Positions 9,381-17,503 of a stretch of 64,000 bases of DNA are shown in pieces (the stretch's first letter is position 1; each line of letters begins with the position of its first letter). The position numbers and the translations under genes are program-made. Origin of the DNA: Bacteroidota bacterium. Its GTDB lineage: Bacteria; Bacteroidota; Bacteroidia; Bacteroidales; JAADJA01. The DNA lies in contig JAHLKX010000007.1 in assembly GCA_020444515.1 (NCBI GenBank), forward strand, positions 1-64,000. The letters are read 5' to 3'. The notes beneath the pieces are model-generated. The model was given only the letters and a program-made list of their open reading frames with translations, had not been told where the DNA came from and ran no database searches.

Positions 9381-9540
9381 GGTAACAAAGTAACAAAGTA
9401 ACAGCGTTTTTTAAAAACCTTTCTAAAAATCAGAACTTTTCTCTTTTTTTCTGTTACCTTGTTACTTTTTGATATAATATACTGTATATAAGTTATTTAA
9501 GAGGTAACAAATTTGGTAACAATTTGGTAACAGTTACAAA
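9381..9540. other. Iteron-like candidate replication origin
   Basis: Directly after the replicase, short GTAAC-containing units recur in both orientations. Three lie at 9381-9404 (GGTAACAAAGTAACAAAG and continuation), two inverted ones at 9452-9466 (TGTTACCTTGTTAC) and four at 9503-9537 (GGTAACAAATTTGGTAAC and continuation). Between them is an AT-rich stretch at 9468-9500 that could serve as an unwinding element. Iterons beside a PrimPol/SF3 replicase gene are a typical origin layout. The function is inferred. Confidence 0.55.
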
Positions 9541-9543
9541 GTT

Positions 9544-9575
9544 GAGGGCAATTTCAAGTTTAGCCCTCTTTTTTA
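9544..9575 (+). terminator. Terminator after the replicase
   Basis: GAGGGC and GCCCTC arms with a 13-nt loop are followed by a T-run, downstream of the replicase and the iteron-like region. Confidence 0.65.
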
Positions 9576-9847
9576 TAGTCTAGAAAGCACGCATCCCTCA
9601 CTCCTCCATCCCCACCCTAAATCAACAAGCGTTTTGTTTTCAGGGACTAACGTCAACTACCAAACTACATGGGATTACACCCTATTGATTACATGGCGCT
9701 GATTATACAGTAGTTTAACAAGTATTAACACAATTTTTTAGGTAAACGGAGAGTGGTCACAATTCACCTATAGAATTGAAATAATATACCCTCCTCAACC
9801 TTGTTTCCCAAACCATTATCATGTGACATGTGTTTGTTCTCTACCAA
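9576..9847. other. Gene-free stretch, nothing recognised
   Basis: This 270-bp gap lies between the replicase terminator and the 3' end of the minus-strand ATPase gene. I see no reading frame, RNA gene or clear repeat in it. Confidence 0.5.
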
Positions 9848-12202
9848 TTAATCCTCCTCAATAATCGCGACCTTAGAAACCTCCTCTACTTCAATACTGC
9901 CTAACCCACCTATCATAGGAAGAAGAACAGGTGATACCTTCCTCGAAAATGTTTCAATCTCCCCAAAAATATCTGGTTCGTCCCCGTTGTCTTGAGGACC
10001 CTTGTGGTTCTTGGCATTGAGTATTGAAATGCCCATGAGAACCATTCCATATTTATATCTTGCCTCTAAAATTTTCTCATCTATCCCATTGTTAGTTTTT
10101 AATTCGGTCAACAGATGAATGTTATCCATGTTTATGAAGAAGTCGTAGCCATTTTCACCTGAATCTAAGACTTTCAGCGCCGACCCCTCATCGAAACCGT
10201 GTTGCCCCCAATCGTCCCTCCTTATTTCAAGAACCTCAGGTAAATCAATTCCGCTTAATCCATCTGCGCCCCTGCCATCCCCCTCTTTAGATGGTTTTTT
10301 CCTTTTACCACCATTTCCCCCTCCATTGGTATCCTCGACACAAACCTTTATCCAAAATTCATCCCGAAATGGTTCAGCTCTTGATATGTCCTGAAGCGCA
10401 GAACAAAATTTGACCTTATCCCCCACCTTATATTGTCCTGGTATGGTAACAGTTAGATTACATGTGCCATTCCAGAACTTTATCGTATAGTCACTTATTT
10501 CAACTTCATTACAGGTTAGGGAGAAACTTCCAGGATCGTAGTCTCTATCCAGATAGTCGTTATTCGCATCTGTGGTGAACTTAACCCTAAACCTCCTGTT
10601 AACTGCACTTGCTTTAGGATGGTCTATTGTGTAGGGTTTAATAAGTTTGAAATATGTAGGAAACTTTTTCCCATTGTAATCCTCAGTTGGTGGACTTGAC
10701 ATGGGTTTGAGGGGATTTGGCAACCTTATACCCTTGATAAACAATCGCGAAAGCGTTGGTGACTTTTTCAACAAATTCTCAATTACGTCGGCAAGGGGCT
10801 TTGACTCACCAAGTTTATCTTTAATTTCTTCACTCCGTCTTTTTTGCCTTAATTCTTTGAGCCCCTCATGGGTTCTTAATAATTCTTCGAGTTCCCTTTC
10901 AATACCTGCCTTTAAATCACCTGATCGCAGCCTATCCCTGCTATTCATGAATAAATCTTCTCTCGCCCTTCCATCTATCTCAGAACAGTCTGCCATGACC
11001 AAAAGAGAGTTTGCCAAATAATTCATCTTTACAGCATTTCTTGAGAAAAATGATTTTTTCAAAAATCCATGTGTTTGACCATTGATTGTAAATACCACAC
11101 CTTCATTTCTTGTATAGTTCACACTGCTCTCCCTCTTGAAAGCAAATATCGAAACCCTGATTAACTGCCCCATAACCCTGATTTTGGCTGAGGTTGGGAA
11201 ATTATCCTCTAAGTTGTCGCTTTTATCTTCGTCAAGCCTAACTGATAACCCTGACAAATTGGTTTCATAAGAGTGGGCGGAGTATCCAGGTCGCCTTTCA
11301 TAAAACCTGACAGGTAAAGCAATGGACGGCATCAATAAGGATAGGCGATTATAGAGATCCAATAAAATATTTGTCTTATATCCTGTCATTTGATATTCAT
11401 ACAACTTTATCAATGTTCCAAATCCCATTGGATTCTCATATGGTTGAGGATATTTGCCTGGATAAAATGGAAGCGAATTTGCCTTAAAGGTGATGATACT
11501 CCCTTTTGGTGCAAGATATTTGTATGAGGAGCTCTTGATACCTTCTGCAGGATCCTCTCTCCTTACGATTGTAAATCCCCATAATTCATGGTCTTTTGAG
11601 CCATTCGATGGTATATTGGGATTGCGCCTTGACACTAAGAGTTGAAGATTACGCTTTCCACAAAATTGAAAAACACCCGTTCCACCCATATTAAATTTTC
11701 CTTGCACAAAGGGTATCCTTAGTTTATTTGACTTCCCAATTGAAAGAAAGGTGTTCTTGAACTCACTTGGACACTGCCCCTCACCTTGGTCAATCAAACT
11801 ATAACAAGGAGAACTTGTTGTTCCCGTGGCGATAAAGGATATCTTTTCGGCTAATTTCTTTCTTTCTGACAATCCCAGGTTTGATAATTTACCATTGTAA
11901 ATTCCAAAAAAAGTATTAAGTGCATCAGCAATGTTTTTTGGGGCTTTATCTGATGATGGTGATATCTTTCGTGAAAGACACTCTCCCATTAATACAGCGT
12001 CCACTGAATTAATAATTTTTTCGACAATTGCAGCCTCGGGTCTGCTCTGTTGATTCCCTATGGTGGCAAAATTGTTTTCGTTTTCACCAAAATATGCCCA
12101 GTCTTCAGCCGCATTCCAATATCCAGCTCTCTCTAAAAGGGATATCACCTTTTCTTCAGAATCAGCCCTCACCAGACTGATGCAAAGTTGTTCATTATTC
12201 AT
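9848..12202 (-). CDS. GHKL (HSP90-like) ATPase, candidate defence protein
   Basis: A 784-residue soluble protein with an N-terminal GHKL-type ATP-binding fold. The motifs are an N box with Glu61, Asn65 and Asp68-Ala69 (VEKIINSVDAV), a G1 box Asp138-Gln-Gly140-Glu-Gly142 (LIDQGEGQC) and a glycine loop GKFNMGGTGVFQF at about 168-180. The middle contains a MutL/HSP90-like transducer region. A Gly/Lys-rich linker at about 650-665 leads to a C-terminal domain of ~120 residues that I do not recognise. It starts 12 bp after the stop of the RHH-containing gene, so the two form an operon. Large stand-alone HATPases with unknown C-terminal parts are known among anti-phage proteins (Tiamat is one), but I cannot assign this one to a named system. 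The defence role is inferred from domain type and island position. Confidence 0.75.
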   Translation of the reverse strand: MNNEQLCISLVRADSEEKVISLLERAGYWNAAEDWAYFGENENNFATIGNQQSRPEAAIVEKIINSVDAVLMGECLSRKISPSSDKAPKNIADALNTFFGIYNGKLSNLGLSERKKLAEKISFIATGTTSSPCYSLIDQGEGQCPSEFKNTFLSIGKSNKLRIPFVQGKFNMGGTGVFQFCGKRNLQLLVSRRNPNIPSNGSKDHELWGFTIVRREDPAEGIKSSSYKYLAPKGSIITFKANSLPFYPGKYPQPYENPMGFGTLIKLYEYQMTGYKTNILLDLYNRLSLLMPSIALPVRFYERRPGYSAHSYETNLSGLSVRLDEDKSDNLEDNFPTSAKIRVMGQLIRVSIFAFKRESSVNYTRNEGVVFTINGQTHGFLKKSFFSRNAVKMNYLANSLLVMADCSEIDGRAREDLFMNSRDRLRSGDLKAGIERELEELLRTHEGLKELRQKRRSEEIKDKLGESKPLADVIENLLKKSPTLSRLFIKGIRLPNPLKPMSSPPTEDYNGKKFPTYFKLIKPYTIDHPKASAVNRRFRVKFTTDANNDYLDRDYDPGSFSLTCNEVEISDYTIKFWNGTCNLTVTIPGQYKVGDKVKFCSALQDISRAEPFRDEFWIKVCVEDTNGGGNGGKRKKPSKEGDGRGADGLSGIDLPEVLEIRRDDWGQHGFDEGSALKVLDSGENGYDFFINMDNIHLLTELKTNNGIDEKILEARYKYGMVLMGISILNAKNHKGPQDNGDEPDIFGEIETFSRKVSPVLLPMIGGLGSIEVEEVSKVAIIEED

Positions 12203-12214
12203 ACCTCTTGAATT

Positions 12215-13321
12215 TTAAGTTAATATATTTAGTCCGAGGTCTGTCAAATGATACATAACCTCATTTCCTGATTTTGTTTTTGAAATAAACCCTAAGTCAT
12301 AAACGCGTGAAGTCAATCCAGACCTTTGCGTTTTAACCACCATTTCTGAGCACTCCCATTTCTTTTGAAAGTCAATTATCAGTTCTTTGTCTAAATCTTC
12401 CCTTCTGTTTATGCCAGAATTTATCTTAGCTAATATCCAAACAATAGCATGATACTCCCTTGCCAGACTCTCTTTCACATGCTCAATATAAAACAGAGCC
12501 TCGTCGGTAGTAAACTTCTGTGCGTATTCATTTCTATCAATAATAGGATTCTCCAAGAGAGCAAAATCGATCCCAGCCTTCGTTATTCCGACATAGATGC
12601 GACCATCCTCTGCTTCCTTTATATTAGTAAATTTAAATATGCCAAGCGCACCGTCAATTTTACCATCTTTTCTTTTCTTTACCAAAAAATGATTTTTAAA
12701 TCGATCTATGCTCTTTTCTCTATCCTGTGAGGGTAACCCTGATGAAAATTTTTGGTCTCTCAACACCTTGTTTGACATTTCATAATCGACAAATAGTCTC
12801 TGATAAGAAATTGCGTTATCTGTAGCAAACTCATAAAATTTTGCAATATCAACCCACTCTTCTCCTGATAAAAGTTTAATCAATGCCCTGAGCCCAATTT
12901 TTATTGGGAGTATTTTGTTAATTTGCCCCCATATCCAGGACTCAAACCTTCCCATACCGTCCTCAACATATAACACCGTTTCTTTATAGTTTGGTGGATT
13001 TACAGGTTTTGCATCTTCATTCCCAATGGACTTTATATCCAGACCAATAGTTGAGGGTATTGTTTCCGATAACTCTCTATCGTAGGCAGAAGTCTGATCT
13101 CTTGCAATACTTTCCTGCTTTATATATTCCTTGTATATTTCTTTCACTTTACCCTTGTCTCCAGAAATAATATCAATCCCCCCAACATCTTCTTTTTCTA
13201 AAGAAAGTTGATTCTCAATTGCAATCGAAACAAACTGCGAAATATTATCGTAGTTTCCTTGTTTTATCAGATGTTTTACTATTTCGAAAAAGCGTTGATC
13301 AATTTCAACAAGTAATTTCAT
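12215..13321 (-). CDS. RHH-winged helix protein, partner of the GHKL ATPase
   Basis: A protein of 368 residues from the ATG at 13321. A further 7 residues are possible from a TTG at 13342, but the ATG fits a standard start. The N-terminus looks like a ribbon-helix-helix DNA-binding unit (KLLVEIDQRFFEIVKHL, then YDNISQFVSIAIENQL). The last ~90 residues look like a winged helix, with two long helices and a LTSRVYDLGFI-like wing. The middle is helical and unknown. An inverted repeat overlapping its promoter suggests autorepression. It is first in a two-gene operon with the GHKL ATPase and may serve as sensor, regulator or DNA-targeting partner. No family name is recognised. Confidence 0.7.
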   Translation of the reverse strand: MKLLVEIDQRFFEIVKHLIKQGNYDNISQFVSIAIENQLSLEKEDVGGIDIISGDKGKVKEIYKEYIKQESIARDQTSAYDRELSETIPSTIGLDIKSIGNEDAKPVNPPNYKETVLYVEDGMGRFESWIWGQINKILPIKIGLRALIKLLSGEEWVDIAKFYEFATDNAISYQRLFVDYEMSNKVLRDQKFSSGLPSQDREKSIDRFKNHFLVKKRKDGKIDGALGIFKFTNIKEAEDGRIYVGITKAGIDFALLENPIIDRNEYAQKFTTDEALFYIEHVKESLAREYHAIVWILAKINSGINRREDLDKELIIDFQKKWECSEMVVKTQRSGLTSRVYDLGFISKTKSGNEVMYHLTDLGLNILT

Positions 13322-13374
13322 AGCGTTATTATTTAGATACAAAAATACAACGCTAAAGGTATTATGTCAAGTAT
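13321..13374 (-). promoter_or_regulatory. Candidate promoter and operator of the RHH-GHKL operon
   Basis: On the minus strand a TATTTTTG motif fits the Bacteroidota -7 consensus TAnnTTTG, with TTGAC 19 bases further upstream as a -33 element. An inverted repeat TAGCGTT (13321-13327) and AACGCTA (13349-13355) brackets the start region. An RHH protein binding here would block its own operon. Binding is inferred. Confidence 0.5.
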
Positions 13375-13763
13375 TTTTTGATTTATTTTATAGTTTTGTT
13401 TTTTTACGTTTATTTATTATATTGATTTTAAAGTGTTTAAATATGTTTATCAAATATTCAGCTATTTTCCTTATGTGTAAACGCAACGTTTAAACACTTA
13501 AATTTCCCGTATATGATTCAATTATTAGTTTAGTCCACAACCACCCAATGCAGAACTGTGCAAACATTGTCTTTTATTTGGTACATTAAAAGATTCAATT
13601 GCCCCACAATCCTTGAATAATGATGTTAATTGTTCTTCCAAGTAAAGCCGTTAGAACAATAGCAAATCAGAATGCCCAAAGAGTCGTACATTTATTGCCG
13701 AAAGACCTTATTGTGTCCTAATTTATCCTAAATTTATCTCTACAAATAAATAATAAATAGCAA
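13356..13763. promoter_or_regulatory. Divergent intergenic region with inverted repeats
   Basis: This 400-bp AT-rich region lies between the divergent RHH operon and the HNH-HIT gene. It holds GTGTAAACG / CGTTTAAACAC at 13475-13497 and a wider pair, AAAGTGTTTAAAT near 13429 and its near complement near 13489. No reading frame was seen. It probably holds both promoters and shared operators. Confidence 0.4.
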
Positions 13764-14747
13764 ATGAATGACCTGAAGTATTTCCTGACCAGCCAAATGC
13801 GCATGTCCCACATCTACCAACCTGTTATGATTAAAACCTTACTTCAGAATGGTGGAGTTGCAAATCAAAATAAGATCGCAAGGGAAATTCTCATGTATGA
13901 CATATCACAAATTGAGTATTATGAGAACATCACGAACAATATGGTGGGTAGGGTATTAAGGAATCATGAGGTTGTACATAAGAACAAGAAAAATTACTAT
14001 TTAGAAGGATTCGAGTTATTAACAAAAAATGAAATCACAGAGCTGATTGAAATATGCAATCAAAAAATTTCAGAATTCATAGAGAATCGAGGACAAATGG
14101 TATTTGAGCATAGAAGAAGAAACAGACGGGCAGTAACGGGTTCGATCAGATATAAGGTTTTGACAAGGGCAAAATTCAGGTGCGAATTGTGCGGTATCTC
14201 TGCCGAAGAAAAAGCTTTAGAGGTTGATCACATCACACCCAAAAATAGTGGAGGTGAGGATTCTATAAATAATTACCAGGCACTTTGTTATACCTGCAAT
14301 GCACAGAAAAAAGATTCAGATGATACTGATTTCAGAGGTTTTAAAACGCTCTACGATCACCGCATGAGGGGTTGTGTTTTTTGTGATTTTGATCAAAAGA
14401 ATATTCTCACTCAAAATAATCTCGCCTTTGCTTTCAAAGATGAGTTCCCAGTTACAAACCTACATACCCTCATTGTTCCAAGAAGGCATGTGGTAGACTA
14501 CTTTGACTTGACCCAACCTGAAATAAACGCCACGACTGAATTAATAAGGCAGGTAAAGAAGCTATTAATCTCAGATGATAATACAATATCTGGATTTAAT
14601 ATTGGAGTCAACATTGGACAAGATGCAGGGCAGACTATATTTCATTGCCATATCCACATGATACCGAGACGGACGGGAGATGTCGAAAATCCAATTGGTG
14701 GAGTGAGGCATTTGATTCCGGGAAGGGGGAGGTATCCAAATAAATAA
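13764..14747 (+). CDS. HNH nuclease-HIT domain fusion
   Basis: A 327-residue protein with three parts. The N-terminal ~100 residues look like winged-helix DNA binding. Residues ~128-190 form a zinc-bearing HNH nuclease with Cys140/Cys143, Asp155-His156 (EVDHITPK), Asn169/170 and Cys175/Cys178. Residues ~203-320 form a HIT domain with Cys204/Cys207 and the triad motif His294-Cys-His296-Ile-His298 (HCHIHMIPR). HIT proteins hydrolyse nucleotide conjugates such as AMP-linked compounds, dinucleoside polyphosphates or 5'-adenylated ends. HNH domains cut DNA. Joining the two suggests either nuclease action with processing of adenylated ends or a nuclease controlled by a nucleotide signal; both are inference. 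It is divergent from the RHH-GHKL operon, so the three genes may form one locus. Confidence 0.85.
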   Translation: MNDLKYFLTSQMRMSHIYQPVMIKTLLQNGGVANQNKIAREILMYDISQIEYYENITNNMVGRVLRNHEVVHKNKKNYYLEGFELLTKNEITELIEICNQKISEFIENRGQMVFEHRRRNRRAVTGSIRYKVLTRAKFRCELCGISAEEKALEVDHITPKNSGGEDSINNYQALCYTCNAQKKDSDDTDFRGFKTLYDHRMRGCVFCDFDQKNILTQNNLAFAFKDEFPVTNLHTLIVPRRHVVDYFDLTQPEINATTELIRQVKKLLISDDNTISGFNIGVNIGQDAGQTIFHCHIHMIPRRTGDVENPIGGVRHLIPGRGRYPNK

Positions 14748-15268
14748 ATAGGTCAAAATATGCATCAGGTTGTTTTTAGGAGACGCCAAATTTCGGATAA
14801 TAATTTCATTTTGATATAATATCTGAACAAAGATCGTCAACAAAATGGGAAGCCGATTACATAATAAAGACTTGATAAAACAGGCATAATATCAAATATT
14901 CATAATTTAAATTTAGGGTATTATTGAGAATTAATTATATAAGATGTTTAAACAAAGCGTGTCGTAACAGAATCAGCTACATTTTACATTTAAAATTTTA
15001 TACTCACTCTTACTTTGATTTTAATGCACACAGAATGCGACTTTCTAGTTGGGTTTAGCTGTAACGTTTGAAAACCAAGTTTGTCCAAGAGGGTCTGAAT
15101 AGTCTAAACCTCTAACCAATTCTAAGATTATCTAGTCTTAATTTAAATAAGCCTATATGGTGGTTTTAGAGGTGATTTTCTAATAGTTTTTTTGATTTTT
15201 TGATTTATTCTTAATATTTTAGCGAAAATTGTTATCATAACCAAAATATTTATTTTGATATAAGCGTA
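14748..15268. other. AT-rich intergenic region, probable promoter of the secreted-protein operon
   Basis: This 520-bp gap separates the HNH-HIT gene from a long plus-strand gene series. I see no reading frame, RNA gene or strong hairpin. The promoter of the following operon probably lies near its right end, but no convincing consensus could be picked. Confidence 0.35.
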
Positions 15269-15910
15269 ATGCCAAATCCATTTATGCAATATTTTACTGT
15301 CCTATGTATTAGAAGGATTTTTTATTTATTCATTTTTATTTCGATTTTAGGTCAAGTAGTATATGCGCAAGATATAGTAGAGAAAAATCTGGAAGTGATT
15401 GATAATTTTGAAGAATTATCGCCAGATGACCTGAAACTGTTTGAATTGCGCGCAGCTGAAAAAATAAAAGAGTTTGAGAATTATATCGAAATTATTGGAA
15501 ATAAGCAAAAAGATGTGGAAACCAGGGACTATGCGATTCAAAGTGCTGAGATTCTTTTTATCCCTGATTCAAAAATGGAGGTATCAAGCGCCAATACCGG
15601 AACTATTAATTCATATGCTATTGGTAAATATCTCAGAAAACTCAAATCGCTGGGCTATACACAAGTAATCATTAAATTTTACAAAACTGCTTATATAAGT
15701 GGACTTCGAAAAGGAGTGGATAATAAATACTATGCTACGGCAACTGTGTTTCAGGAGTTCATCGGATACAATGAAGATCAAGTTGCCTATAAGGATAAAA
15801 CAAAAAAAGTAATTGATATAGTCCTTGAATATATTGATGATGAATATTATGGCTTAAAGCGTTGGGAATTGATGTTGGGTGATATTAAAGTAGTGGAAAC
15901 CCGCATGTAA
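15269..15910 (+). CDS. Secreted NTF2-like-looking protein A
   Basis: A 213-residue protein with an N-terminal signal peptide (hydrophobic stretch ending VVYAQD). The mature part has a helix pair (FELRAAEKIKEFENYIEIIG), a DYAIQSAEILF segment and C-terminal strands with FYKTAYISGLRKG and KRWELMLGDIKV. It is clearly homologous along its whole length to the protein at 28141-28737. Related segments occur in the N-terminal parts of the SUMF1 protein (21033) and a FISUMP protein (24091). The order of elements suggests an NTF2-like cone fold, which is inference. It is the first gene of the plus-strand arm and ends 92 bp before the TPR gene. Confidence 0.7.
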   Translation: MPNPFMQYFTVLCIRRIFYLFIFISILGQVVYAQDIVEKNLEVIDNFEELSPDDLKLFELRAAEKIKEFENYIEIIGNKQKDVETRDYAIQSAEILFIPDSKMEVSSANTGTINSYAIGKYLRKLKSLGYTQVIIKFYKTAYISGLRKGVDNKYYATATVFQEFIGYNEDQVAYKDKTKKVIDIVLEYIDDEYYGLKRWELMLGDIKVVETRM

Positions 15911-16002
15911 TCAAGAACTGAAGAATAAGTATATTGAAGACAGATTTATAATATATAGGAATAAGATTTGAAATAGGTAGACCAAAGTATTAAGAAATAC
16001 CA

Positions 16003-17493
16003 ATGAAGAAATACATTACCTATCTGTTTACCCTTTATTTTTTTTTATTAAACTATAAATATGCTACTGCTAATCAGGAATATGGATATGTGGTGGGACG
16101 TGTAATCGTCGAACTGGATGGATACCAAGGGGAACATAAAACAATTGCAATTAAAGGGAAAGTAATTGTTGGAAGTTATGCACAGGATGAATATGGGGAT
16201 TACATAGATAAAGCCCTGGTAGCTACATGTAATGAGGAAGGCTTTTTCTATTTGGAGAACATTAAATTATCCGGTGATTTCAGACTAATTTCCATTGAGG
16301 GTGAATCGGGCAAACCAATTCAATCGATTATACCTTCACCCAGGGATTTGAGGGGAGATGCCAGGATACTTCACTTTGCATTTTCCAATTTTAGAGACTC
16401 TTATTTACCAATTGTAAATATTGGCACTTCGGTTATAGTCCTAAATGAAAATGGTCAGTTGGGTTTTAAATATTCAGTGGCCGACAGGATGGTCAGTTTC
16501 GACCTCGATAAGGGTTATCATTATGAACCACAGGAATATAATATTACACCTGTTATTTATTATGCTAATAATGGTTCTGATAATTTAAAAAGACTATGTG
16601 AATCATACGCAAAGGACAGAAATAGCTATCTTTCTGCTAAGCCTTTTTATTTATCCGCAAGTGAATTACAAAAAAATCATAAACAGGAAGCTATTGAGAA
16701 ACTTAATGTTGCGATCAAAACATATAAGTATTATACACAAGCATATATATTATTAAGTCAGTTATTTATGTTAAATAATGAAGCTTCCCGGGCAGAAGAA
16801 ACATTATTGAAAGGGATCAATAATCTGCCAGACGAATTGGGCCTCTATGTAGAACTGTCCTCCCTTTATTCAAAGACAGCAAACGAACCGGAAGCAGTAA
16901 AAAGGTTACAATTATATAAGGAGGGGCATCCTGAGGATATAGAAGTTTACAAAGCACTTGCAACTATTTACTATAATCTTGGAGAAACTTCGAAAATTGA
17001 GCAAGTTTGGCACGAGGCAATACATACCGTTAAGAATGTCCGCAAATATATTGCTGCTGGAATATTTTATACAAATCAGGGCGAGATGGACAAGGCAATA
17101 TTTTATTTCCAGAAATATTATGAAGAAAGGTCAAGTGAACCTGAAGCAACAATTTATCTTGCAAATTCCTACATAAAAAATGGTCAAGTTGGTGAAGCAT
17201 TAAGCATTTTAGGGGAATTGCCGTTGGCCATTACCTATTTCAATGTATCAAATTATGCAAGGCAAATAAAGAACTTCGACCTGGCTTTGGAATTATGCAA
17301 ACAAAGTCTTGAGTACATTTCTGACAAATCATTGGGCTTGAGTGTAGAGGAAGTGAAAACGAAGATAGCAGAAATCGAAAATATGAAAGCATTCGAAGGA
17401 TATTGGGCCAATTATCTTAAAAAGATTCAGGTTGAAGGTGATTATACGAACTGGAAAGGTAAACCTTATGACCTGTACAACAGCAGAAAATGA
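16003..17493 (+). CDS. Secreted TPR protein
   Basis: A 496-residue protein with a signal peptide (about 1-23). Residues 25-200 form a beta-rich domain with a carboxypeptidase-regulatory-like flavour (GYVVGRVIVELDG, ATCNEEGFFYLENIK). Residues about 215-450 contain six or so tetratricopeptide-like helical repeats (for example HKQEAIEKLNVAIKTY and SRAEETLLKGINNLP). TPR arrays bind partner proteins, so it may be a periplasmic or surface scaffold for neighbouring secreted proteins. It ends 10 bp before the next gene, which points to co-transcription. The specific partner is unknown. Confidence 0.75.
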   Translation: MKKYITYLFTLYFFLLNYKYATANQEYGYVVGRVIVELDGYQGEHKTIAIKGKVIVGSYAQDEYGDYIDKALVATCNEEGFFYLENIKLSGDFRLISIEGESGKPIQSIIPSPRDLRGDARILHFAFSNFRDSYLPIVNIGTSVIVLNENGQLGFKYSVADRMVSFDLDKGYHYEPQEYNITPVIYYANNGSDNLKRLCESYAKDRNSYLSAKPFYLSASELQKNHKQEAIEKLNVAIKTYKYYTQAYILLSQLFMLNNEASRAEETLLKGINNLPDELGLYVELSSLYSKTANEPEAVKRLQLYKEGHPEDIEVYKALATIYYNLGETSKIEQVWHEAIHTVKNVRKYIAAGIFYTNQGEMDKAIFYFQKYYEERSSEPEATIYLANSYIKNGQVGEALSILGELPLAITYFNVSNYARQIKNFDLALELCKQSLEYISDKSLGLSVEEVKTKIAEIENMKAFEGYWANYLKKIQVEGDYTNWKGKPYDLYNSRK

Positions 17494-17503
17494 GATATAA
17501 AGT

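Noticed and set aside
12449..12730. Plus-strand gene opposite the RHH-winged helix gene
   Set aside because: It is antisense to a well-supported gene and has no recognisable features.
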